Of a stretch of 10,793 nt of DNA, positions 1-7,200 are shown piece by piece; within the stretch, counting starts at the first letter, position 1, and every line of letters starts with the position of its first letter. Source of the stretch: JAHWJX01 sp036386655 (lineage in GTDB: Bacteria; Pseudomonadota; Alphaproteobacteria; Caulobacterales; Caulobacteraceae); contig DASVVG010000191.1 of NCBI GenBank assembly GCA_036386655.1, positions 1-10,793 of the forward strand. The letters run 5' to 3'. The notes under the pieces are model-generated. The model was not told the DNA's origin. It did no database searches and worked only from the letters and a program-made list of their open reading frames with translations. A program made the translations under genes and the position numbers.

Positions 1-177
1 GTTGGCGGGGGAGGCGTAGGCGGCGGGGCCGGCGCCGGCTCCAGCGCCAGCAGCAGCGGCTCCGCGCCCGCGATGATGCAGTTCGCCGCGCCCACGTCCC
101 AGTCGAAAGTGCTGGAGGCGGCCGGGCAGAAGGGCACGCCATTCGTCGAGATCTGTTTCGGGGCGGGCGGCGGGTGA
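1..177 (+). CDS. C-terminal end of a truncated upstream gene, possibly T6SS spike (VgrG or PAAR-like)
   Basis: An open frame runs from the first base to a TGA at 175-177 and gives the last 58 residues of a protein that begins outside the window. The visible part starts with a Gly/Ala/Ser-rich low-complexity linker of about 24 residues. A short segment that looks folded follows, ending in TPFVEIC and a Gly-rich tail. The stop overlaps the GTG start of the DUF4123 gene (GTGA), so the two are translationally coupled. Genes directly upstream of DUF4123 adaptors are usually vgrG or PAAR-type spike genes, and a final x-TPF-x-E-x-C motif is one I associate with T6SS spike-related proteins, but that is recollection and not a demonstrated match. 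The coding call is firm because the frame is open and ends exactly at the coupled start. The identity is tentative. Confidence 0.6.
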   Translation, partial: VGGGGVGGGAGAGSSASSSGSAPAMMQFAAPTSQSKVLEAAGQKGTPFVEICFGAGGG

Positions 178-680
178 AGCCGTCAGGGCCGGCGCGCCTG
201 TACGGCGTGCTCGATTGTTCGCGCTCGCCTGAACTGTACGAGCACGCGGCGCGGCTCGAGCCGGAGGCATCCGCCTGCCTTTTCGAGGGGCGGCTCGATC
301 AGCGCGTGCGCAGGGTGTCGCCGTTCGTCGTCGAGCTTGCGCCCGCCGACCCCCTGTCCCGACTCTGGCGCACCCACGGTTGGGGCCGGGCCTGGGGCAT
401 CCTGATCTCGTCGCGCGCCACCCTGCCGCAGGTGCGGCGCCGGCTCCGACACTTCACCCAGGTGCGGCTGCCGGACGGAAGCGGGCCGGTGCTTTTCCGC
501 TTTTGGGATCCGCGCGTCTTCCGCGTGTACTTCCCGACGACGGACCCGAGCGCTCTTCCGGGCTGGTTCGAGGACGTCGATCGCTACATCGTGGAGACTC
601 CCGACGGCGCCGGGTCCGTTCGCTATAGCTTGCAAGGGCAGGAGGTGCTGGAGGAGGCCGGACCGCGTCCTGCGGCCTGA
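174..680 (+). CDS. DUF4123 domain protein, T6SS effector adaptor/chaperone (Tap/TEC type)
   Basis: A 168-residue cytoplasmic protein with no signal peptide or membrane segment. It matches the DUF4123 pattern along its length: an N-terminal LYGVLDCSRSPELY strand-helix (residues 9-22), CLFEG (35-39), a VVEL strand (52-55), GWGRAWGILISS (69-80), and the family signature FRFWDPRVFRVYFPTTDP (108-125). DUF4123 proteins bind a specific effector and a VgrG or PAAR protein and load the effector onto the T6SS spike; they are not themselves secreted. The GTG start is chosen because it overlaps the upstream stop (GTGA) and follows a G-rich stretch, and because the DUF4123 homology begins within ten residues. 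The usual arrangement places the cognate effector immediately downstream. Here the next gene is the convergent kinase, whose stop lies five bases away, so the cargo must be encoded upstream or elsewhere. Confidence 0.88.
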   Translation: MKPSGPARLYGVLDCSRSPELYEHAARLEPEASACLFEGRLDQRVRRVSPFVVELAPADPLSRLWRTHGWGRAWGILISSRATLPQVRRRLRHFTQVRLPDGSGPVLFRFWDPRVFRVYFPTTDPSALPGWFEDVDRYIVETPDGAGSVRYSLQGQEVLEEAGPRPAA

Positions 681-685
681 CCCGC

Positions 686-2884
686 TCAGCCCGGCGTGTC
701 GTCCACCACCCGGTACCAGACCATCTCGGCCTTCCAGCCTTTCTGGGCCGCCAGCGATTTGAAGCGCTGCACCCAGGCGGCGTCCACCACGCGTCCGCTG
801 TCGGGGTTGTCCGCGGGCGGGAGGTCGACGGCGAAGGGGGCGGCTCCCGTGATCAGGAGTTGTCCGACGAGTCCCGTTTCATTGAAACAGGTGGTCAGCC
901 GGTAGCCGTCGTCGCCGGTCTCCTGGATTTGGTCCGGGAAGCCCTGGCGGTAGGCGTCGAAGGCCGCGCGATCGGGGAAGATCTGCTGCATCTTCCCGGC
1001 GCGATCCATGCCGACGATGGTGAAGTTCCGGGAGCGGTCGCCCACCTGCATGTTCACGATCGGCTTGGCGTTCGGCCCCTGGCACGGCGGGTTGTCGTTG
1101 CGCAGCTCCCAGTTCGACTGCTCGGTCATGAAGCGGCGACCCTGGTCCGACGTCGGCACGCGGATCGTGCGGAACCCGTCGAGCGCGGGGCAGGCGGCGT
1201 TGGAGACCGGAAACACCGCGCTGGTGTCGAGCACGCCGATCTGCGCGCCGGATGAGCGAGCGGCCGACGCGACCGCCTGCTGCGCCGCCGCGGGATCCGC
1301 GGCCACGCCCGACAGCCGCAGGTTCACGCCGCGCGTTCCTTCGCTGGCGTCGTCGATGTCGAGCCAGGTGCAGCCGATGTTGGGAAGCGCCGCTTCCACG
1401 GCGCGCCGGGCGAGTTCGGCCTGGCGGAGTTCGGACCCGCCGCCCGCTGCGGCCGTCGCTCCCGGCGGCGCCGCTCCCGCCGGCGTTTCGGGCTTCGGAC
1501 GGAGGAAGAACGCCGCGGCCCCGCCCACGACCACCAGCGCGCCCACCCCCGCGGCGATCATCACCGGGCTCACGCCGCCCTTCTTCGCGGGCTTGGCCGC
1601 CCCTGATGCGGGAGCGCCGGGCGCCGCCGTGCCGCCGCCGGCCGGCAGCGGCTTGCCGGCCGCAACGAGATCCAGCGCCGCCAGCACCTCGGCCATCGAG
1701 CGGTACCGCTCCGCCGGGTTGGCCGCGAGCATCTTCGCGAACACCGGCCGCAGGTGCTCCGGGAGAGGCGTCAGGTCCGGCCCCTTGCGGCGCTTGTCGA
1801 TGGCGTCGACCAGCGTGGCGCCCATGTCGATCGGCCGCCCGGCCGCGACGGACAGGATCACCAGCGCCAGGCTGTAGATGTCGGTCCACGGCCCGATCTC
1901 GCGGTCGAAGTCGCCGAACTGCTCCGGCGCCACGTAGCCGAGTTTCCCCGCGAACCCGTCGCCCACGATGGTCTTGTTCGACGGGTCGAGATCCTTGGCG
2001 ATGCCGAAGTCGATGACCTTCGCGTCCTGCAGGTCGCCGCCGGGCAGCAGGACGTTGTCCGGCGACATGTCGCGGTGGATGGCCCCGAGCTCGTGCGCGG
2101 CGTTGAGGCCGGCCGCCAGCCTTCGCGTGAGCCCTTCGAGCTCGGTCGCCGACGGATGGATCTGCCCGATGACGTCGCCCAGGGGCGGTCCGTCGATGTA
2201 CTCGGTGACGATGTAGAGCGCCCGCAGGCTGGGCTCCTGCGCGAGCACCCGATACTGCACCAGCCCCGGGTGCGAGAGGCGGGTGAGCGTCCGAGCCTCT
2301 TTCCGGAACATCGCCAGCACGTTCGGGTCTTCGGCGAGGTGCGAGAGGATGACCTTGATGGCCACCCGCTCGTCGGTGTTGACGTTCACGCCTTCGTAGA
2401 CCTCGCCCATCCCGCCGCGGGCGATGAAGCGGCGCACCTCGTAGATGTGGTTGAGGAGCGAGCCGATGGCGAGCCGCCCGCCGGGTCCGGGGGGCGGACC
2501 CTCGACGGTGGCCCGCGGGGGCGGCGGGGGCGGAGCGGACGGCTCCACAGGCGGAGCGGCGCCCCAGTCGCCGGGCTGCGGTGCGGCCGGGGGCGCGGAT
2601 GCCGCCGCGCCCCACTCGGGCGGCGGCGCGGCGGGGGCGGACCAGTCCGGAGCGGGCGGGGCCGGAGCAGGTCCTGCAGGCACGTCCGACCAGGTGGCCG
2701 GCGGACGGGCGGGCTCGGGCGGCGGCGGAGCGGCCGCCGGCGCCGGCTCTTCGGCGGCTCCTGAGAACCAGTCGTCCTCGGCGGCGGTGTCCACGGGCGC
2801 GCTCGGCGCCGGCGGCGCGACGGCGGGCATGAACACGGTGCGGGCCTCGTCGGGCGCCTTCTTGTCGTCGTCGGGCGGAGCCAT
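686..2884 (-). CDS. ppkA: PpkA-type T6SS Ser/Thr protein kinase with one transmembrane helix and a periplasmic domain
   Basis: A 732-residue protein, last gene of the operon. Residues 1-135 are a Pro/Ala-rich, probably disordered tail with an RTVFMP motif (15-20) and several Trp-centred repeats (39-107). The kinase domain spans about 146-408: glycine loop IARGGMGEVYEG (154-165), ATP-anchoring Lys177 in VAIK, Glu196, HRDMSPDN (270-277) with catalytic Asp272, DFG (292-294) and APE (319-321). The catalytic-loop Lys is Ser274 and the P+1 Thr position is Lys314. A single membrane helix (about 438-461) puts the remaining 270 residues in the periplasm. All four cysteines (505, 565, 601, 666) are there, which fits disulphide formation. 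I do not recognise a von Willebrand A domain like that of Pseudomonas PpkA. By family knowledge, this kinase phosphorylates a T6SS target such as Fha or TssL to switch secretion on. Its start follows GAGG at a spacing of seven bases, nine bases after the pppA stop. Confidence 0.93.
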   Translation of the reverse strand: MAPPDDDKKAPDEARTVFMPAVAPPAPSAPVDTAAEDDWFSGAAEEPAPAAAPPPPEPARPPATWSDVPAGPAPAPPAPDWSAPAAPPPEWGAAASAPPAAPQPGDWGAAPPVEPSAPPPPPPRATVEGPPPGPGGRLAIGSLLNHIYEVRRFIARGGMGEVYEGVNVNTDERVAIKVILSHLAEDPNVLAMFRKEARTLTRLSHPGLVQYRVLAQEPSLRALYIVTEYIDGPPLGDVIGQIHPSATELEGLTRRLAAGLNAAHELGAIHRDMSPDNVLLPGGDLQDAKVIDFGIAKDLDPSNKTIVGDGFAGKLGYVAPEQFGDFDREIGPWTDIYSLALVILSVAAGRPIDMGATLVDAIDKRRKGPDLTPLPEHLRPVFAKMLAANPAERYRSMAEVLAALDLVAAGKPLPAGGGTAAPGAPASGAAKPAKKGGVSPVMIAAGVGALVVVGGAAAFFLRPKPETPAGAAPPGATAAAGGGSELRQAELARRAVEAALPNIGCTWLDIDDASEGTRGVNLRLSGVAADPAAAQQAVASAARSSGAQIGVLDTSAVFPVSNAACPALDGFRTIRVPTSDQGRRFMTEQSNWELRNDNPPCQGPNAKPIVNMQVGDRSRNFTIVGMDRAGKMQQIFPDRAAFDAYRQGFPDQIQETGDDGYRLTTCFNETGLVGQLLITGAAPFAVDLPPADNPDSGRVVDAAWVQRFKSLAAQKGWKAEMVWYRVVDDTPG

Positions 2885-2891
2885 GCGCGGG

Positions 2892-2895
2892 CCTC
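2892..2895 (-). promoter_or_regulatory. Ribosome binding site of ppkA overlapping the pppA stop
   Basis: Read on the minus strand the sequence is TGAGGCCCGCGC followed by ATG. The GAGG core shares its G and A with the TGA stop of pppA and lies seven bases before the kinase start. This supports the 2884 start and points to coupling of kinase and phosphatase synthesis. Confidence 0.6.
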
Positions 2896-3640
2896 AGAAC
2901 GCGGGCGCGAAGGCGAGGGCGGTCAGCTCCTCGCAGGCGACGGCGACCATCGTCACGTTGTCGGGCGCTCCCCTGGCCAGCACCAATTCCAGCAGGCGAC
3001 GGCATGCGACTTCGGGCGGAAACATGCCGAGACGGTCGGCGATTTCCTCTTCGGACACCACCCCGGTCAAGCCGTCGCTGCAGAGCAGGAAGACGTCCTT
3101 CACCACTGCGGTGTCGGAGACCGCGTCGAGCTCCAGCGTCTCCTGGGTGCCCACCGCGCGCGACAACACGTGGCCCATCGGGTGATGCTCGGCCTCCTCG
3201 GGAGACATCAACCCGCGCTCCACCAGGTCCATGACCTGGGTATGGTCGCGGCTCAGTTGGTGCAGCCGGCCGGCGCGGAGCAGGTAGATGCGGCTGTCTC
3301 CGGCCCAGAAGGCCACGAAGCGGTCTCCGTTCAGGTAGAGCGCCGTCACCGTCGATCCCATCGAGCGGCCGCGTTCCACGCTCGCGCGATAGATGGTTTC
3401 GTTCGCCGCGAGGATCGCGCCGCCGACCGCGTCCACATCGGCGTCGAAGTCGCCGGTGAGGCGCGCCGCGCCGACGGCTTCCACAATGGTCGTTGACGCC
3501 CACTGGCCGTTCTCGTGACCGCCCATGCCGTCGGCGACCACCCACACGCCCGCGTCCTCGCGCAGGACCATGGAGTCCTCGTTGGCCGAACGGACCATTC
3601 CCACATGGGTCAGCCCGACCGACTTCGGACGAAAGCTCAT
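2894..3640 (-). CDS. pppA: PppA-type PP2C serine/threonine phosphatase of the T6SS
   Basis: A 248-residue cytoplasmic PP2C-family (PPM) phosphatase with no signal peptide or membrane helix, the usual size for bacterial single-domain members. Motifs in order: VRSANEDS (16-23), the metal-binding VVADGMGGH (34-42) with Asp37, GSTVTALYL (95-103), FWAGDSRIYLLR (111-122), LSRDHT (129-134), LLCSDGLTGVV (185-195) with Asp189, and APDNVTMVAV (225-234) with Asp227. All metal-coordinating aspartates expected of an active enzyme are visible. PppA reverses PpkA phosphorylation and damps or recycles T6SS assembly. The same frame is open well upstream, but the start at 3640 is chosen because the PP2C fold begins there, GGAG precedes it by eight bases, and it overlaps the tagF stop in ATGA. 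Extending upstream would only read tagF out of frame. Confidence 0.95.
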   Translation of the reverse strand: MSFRPKSVGLTHVGMVRSANEDSMVLREDAGVWVVADGMGGHENGQWASTTIVEAVGAARLTGDFDADVDAVGGAILAANETIYRASVERGRSMGSTVTALYLNGDRFVAFWAGDSRIYLLRAGRLHQLSRDHTQVMDLVERGLMSPEEAEHHPMGHVLSRAVGTQETLELDAVSDTAVVKDVFLLCSDGLTGVVSEEEIADRLGMFPPEVACRRLLELVLARGAPDNVTMVAVACEELTALAFAPAF

Positions 3641-4224
3641 GTCGCCATCTCCAACTGTGACGCGCACTCGAGAACGGTGAGCAAAAGGTCCGGCGGCGGC
3701 TCCGCCGCAGGGATCACGCGAGGCGGGTGACGCTCGCCGCCGAGGGTCCACCACACGCCGTCGGCTGCGGGGGAAGGGGAAAGCAGGTCGAGCGCCTCGA
3801 CGTCGGTGGGATCGACGAACACACCGGTCCGCAGCGTCTCGACCGCCGCGTCGGCTGCGGTGCGCGAGACCAGCGCGTCGTACAGGATCGCCTCGACCGC
3901 TTCGGCGCCACGGACGCCCAGGGCCATGGCCTCGGCCGTGTTCAGGTCCGCCAGTCCCAGCACGAGCACGAACCGGCGCCCGGCGCCGTCCACTGAGCAG
4001 GCCAGCGATCCAAGCCGCCAGCCCCCGCCATGCATGGTGATGAAACGCCATGGCGGCGCCGCGTCGTGCGCCTCCTCGAAGCCGTCGCCCAACGACGAGC
4101 GCGCGCGCTCGAGTCCGGCGCTCGCCCAGTCGTCCCAGGCCGACTGCTCCTGCGGCGACAGCCCACGCGCCACGAAGTCGCCGTGGGCGGGGAGCTTCCC
4201 GAAGAGGAACGCGCGGCCCGTCAT
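3637..4224 (-). CDS. tagF: TagF (ImpM, DUF2094 family), T6SS post-translational repressor
   Basis: A 195-residue protein with the TagF N-terminal signature FGKLPAHGDFVARGL (8-22), followed by a helical segment with W30 and W33, GWRLGSLACSV (68-78) and FVLVLGLADL (85-94). TagF represses T6SS independently of the kinase/phosphatase pair; in the Pseudomonas and Agrobacterium systems it acts by antagonising Fha, which belongs to the activated complex. Its start lies four bases beyond the tssM stop with only a weak GTGAG upstream, so translation probably depends on ribosomes finishing tssM. Its stop overlaps the pppA start (ATGA). In Agrobacterium tumefaciens the TagF and PppA parts form one fused polypeptide; here they are adjacent, overlapping genes. 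Family assignment is firm on motif and position. Confidence 0.93.
   Translation of the reverse strand: MTGRAFLFGKLPAHGDFVARGLSPQEQSAWDDWASAGLERARSSLGDGFEEAHDAAPPWRFITMHGGGWRLGSLACSVDGAGRRFVLVLGLADLNTAEAMALGVRGAEAVEAILYDALVSRTAADAAVETLRTGVFVDPTDVEALDLLSPSPAADGVWWTLGGERHPPRVIPAAEPPPDLLLTVLECASQLEMAT
3649..3652 (-). promoter_or_regulatory. Ribosome binding site of pppA
   Basis: GGAG on the minus strand, eight bases before the ATG at 3640 and inside the last codons of tagF. It decides the pppA start in favour of the short 248-residue form over the longer open frame. Confidence 0.6.
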
Positions 4225-4228
4225 CGGC

Positions 4229-7200
4229 TCACAGGCGCGGCGGGCAACGGAACGACCAGATGCCGCCCCGGCTGAAGGGGTTCTTCTCGCCAGGCAGGGT
4301 CACGCGAAAGGTCACCGACGAGGCGCCCTCTCCGAACGTGGCCTTGAAGGCGGTGGGGCCTGCGTTCTCCTTCCGCGCCGCGTCGAACAGGCGGAACGTG
4401 GCCCACGGGCCGTCGAACGCGTATTCCTTGAGCATCGCCGTGCCGGCGAAGAGCGCCACGCGCGCCTCGGGCAGCGACGAAGGCGTCCACTGGATCTGCC
4501 GCTGCCCCGGCTGGCCTGCCTCGAAGCGGTAGTTGGCGCCGCCCGCGGAAAGCTCCGCGGCGGTCACCGTGCCGCCGAACCCGGTGGCTTCCACCCGTAC
4601 CGCGACGCCGGACAGCAACAGGTCGCGCAGCTCCGCCGCGCGCTGGAACTCGCCCGCGCTGGTCGGGTCGAGAGAGGCCGCGACCGGGTCGTCCAAACGC
4701 CACCGCCACACCGGTCCGCTCGTCTCCATCAGCGGTCGCAGGCGCGTGTTGACGAAGGAGTCGACCTGGCCGTTCAACCCGAACACCCGCAGCAGGTCCG
4801 CCACCGGGGCGTTGTTCTGCGACGCGGTCATGAACGGGTAGCGGCCCTCGGTGACGCTGGCGCAGGCCGGGCCGATAGTCTGCGCATACTGGCTGGATAC
4901 GGCGCCTTGGGCCGAGGATATTCGGGCCTCCCCGCCCGCCTTCGCCGCCGGTGCGACGAAGCCCTGCACCATGGGCGGCGCCACCACCGCGGCCGCGCCG
5001 AGTTCGCTCATCGTCCGGTTCAGGTCGGCTTGGGCCACGTCGGAGCCGCTCATGCCGCCCGCCATGTCCGCCGCGTTCTTGGCGATCACCGCGGCCTTCA
5101 GCTTCGCGATGAAGTCGTCGACCGGAGCCGGCGCCTTTCCGTCTCCCACGAACTGGTGGAGCGGCTTGAAGTAGTCGGTGATGGCCCGTCCCGCGTCGAC
5201 GGCGCTGCCCGGCCCCGCGCCGATCCCCGCCTGCTGCATTTTGGACAGCGCCTGCGACTTGGAGACGACGGCCTTGCCCAGCGCCGCGGCTCCTCGGCTG
5301 ACGTTGGTGCCGCCCGCGAAATTGGTGTGCTTGCGCACCTCCAGCAGCAGCACCTTCAGCGGCGACGGCGCGCCGGTGGCCGCGCCGAACGCGGCGGGGT
5401 CGCCGAAGTAGTTCGCGGGCTGCAGGCCGGTGACCACGCCCTCCCACGCCTGGATGTACTCGCGCGCGTAGAGCGCGGAGACGCCCGGACGCACCGCCGC
5501 CATCTGGGCGCGGATGGACTCCTTGCCCTGGTCGGAGCCCATGACCCAGAGGTCCTTCTCCAGCTCCGTCTGGATGTTCTGCAGGCCCACCTGGTACGAC
5601 TGCTCGAACCCGGGGCGGGTGAAGAAGTAGGGCACCGTCCGCGCCAGCAGCGCCTCGCCGTTGGCGAACGCGCGCGCATCCCCGGCGCTCAGCACGGAGC
5701 CGACCTGCCAGTCATCCTTGCCTGCGGCGGCGGCGTTCTGCTTCAGCACCGCGTACGCGCGGTCAGCCAGCGACAGCGTCTGCACCGAGGCGCGCGAGGC
5801 GGTCAGCAGCCCCCCGTCGAGCGGCGCGCGCCGCTCCGGCCAGCTCGCGTTCAGCTGCGGATCCTCGAGCAGCGCCTTCAGGTGCTGCGCCAGCTCCTTG
5901 CGCGTGCCTTCCCGGTCCGCGCCGGGATAGACCGCCTGCTCCCAGTCGCTCTCGACCCAGCTGGCGACCGCCCGGCGATCGAGCTTCGGGGCCTGCCCGC
6001 CGAGCATCAGGTACACCTTCAGCGGCTCGTAGAGCGCCAGCGGATCGGCCTGGTTCGAGGCCAGGTACTTCTCCAGCCGCAGCATCACCCGAGGCAGCAG
6101 GATGCGACGCAGGCCGTCGAGGTAGGCCTCCTCGGCCGCCTGGCTGTGGCTGCGCTGGAAGAGGCCGAAGCCCATCAGCAGCGGCGTGCCGCCCGCCCGC
6201 CGCTCGGCGTAGCCCCGCGGCAGGTCGCGCAGGCTGCGCAGGATGGAGAGGGTCTGCTCCAGGTCCGGGTCCGTCTCGCGGACTTCGACCAGGTCGACCC
6301 CGTTGGCCCGGATCTCCTGCGCGATGTTGGTGGAGCCCGCGGCCAGCTGGTTCTGGAAGTTGCGGTTGTTCAGGAAGCTGACGGTCCACGCGCCCAGCGT
6401 CAGCACGGACACCGCCGCGATCGCCACCAGACCCGCGGTCATCATGGCGCCGCGCCGCGCACGCGCCTTGGCGGAGGTCTGCACCAGGCCCGCCTCGGCG
6501 ATGACCACGTCCTGCAGCAGCCGGTTGATGAAGTAGGCGCGACCCTGCGTGCTCGCGCGCACGGGCGCGTCGTAGACAGCGGCGACGCCGCTCAGGATGC
6601 GGTCCAGCGGCGTGCCCTGCTGGACTCCGCTGGTGAAGTAGAAGCCGCGCACCGGCGCGGGAGCCTCGGGTGCGTCGGCCGGGAAGGCCCCGTCGAGGAA
6701 GCGCACCACCCGGGCGCGCAGCCCCGCCATCTGCGCGGGGAAGCCCACGATCAGGCCGCGACGGCGTGCGTCGAGGTCCTCCTGCAAGCGCTTCGACGTG
6801 CGGTCGGAGATCGCCTGCGCCATCCCGTCGAAGGCTTCGGTGAAGCGTTCCGCGTTCGGCTTCGTCGCGGGGTCCCACGGCAGGGTCGAGCCCAGCACCG
6901 CCCGTCGTCCCTCGACATCGAGATCTTCGTAGAACTCGGCGAAGCCCGCGATCAAGTCCGCCTTGGTGAACATGACGTAGACCGGCGCGGCCACTTCGAG
7001 CCCGGCCTGCAGCTCGGCGAGCCGTCGGCGCACCGTGTGTGCGTGCGAGTCGATCTTGGCGACGTCCGCGCCGACCAGCTCGTCGAGCCCGATGGCCACG
7101 AGGACACCGTTGATCGGCTGCAGCGGCCGGTTCTTGCGAAGGAGATCGAGGAAGGACTTCCACGCGCCCTTGTCGCGCTCCGTGTCGGAGTCCTGCGTCG

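Noticed and set aside
183..635. A 150-codon minus-strand open frame opposite the DUF4123 gene.
   Set aside because: The + strand frame carries the DUF4123 signature and a coupled start. The antisense product has no recognisable features.
879..3545. An 888-codon minus-strand open frame across ppkA and pppA.
   Set aside because: It is a frame-shifted reading of the two genes, Arg/Gly-rich and without domains. The kinase and phosphatase motifs are all in the other frames.
2894..4051. A 385-residue form of PppA with a 137-residue N-terminal extension.
   Set aside because: The extension is tagF read in another frame. A ribosome site and ATGA overlap support the start at 3640, exactly where the PP2C homology begins.
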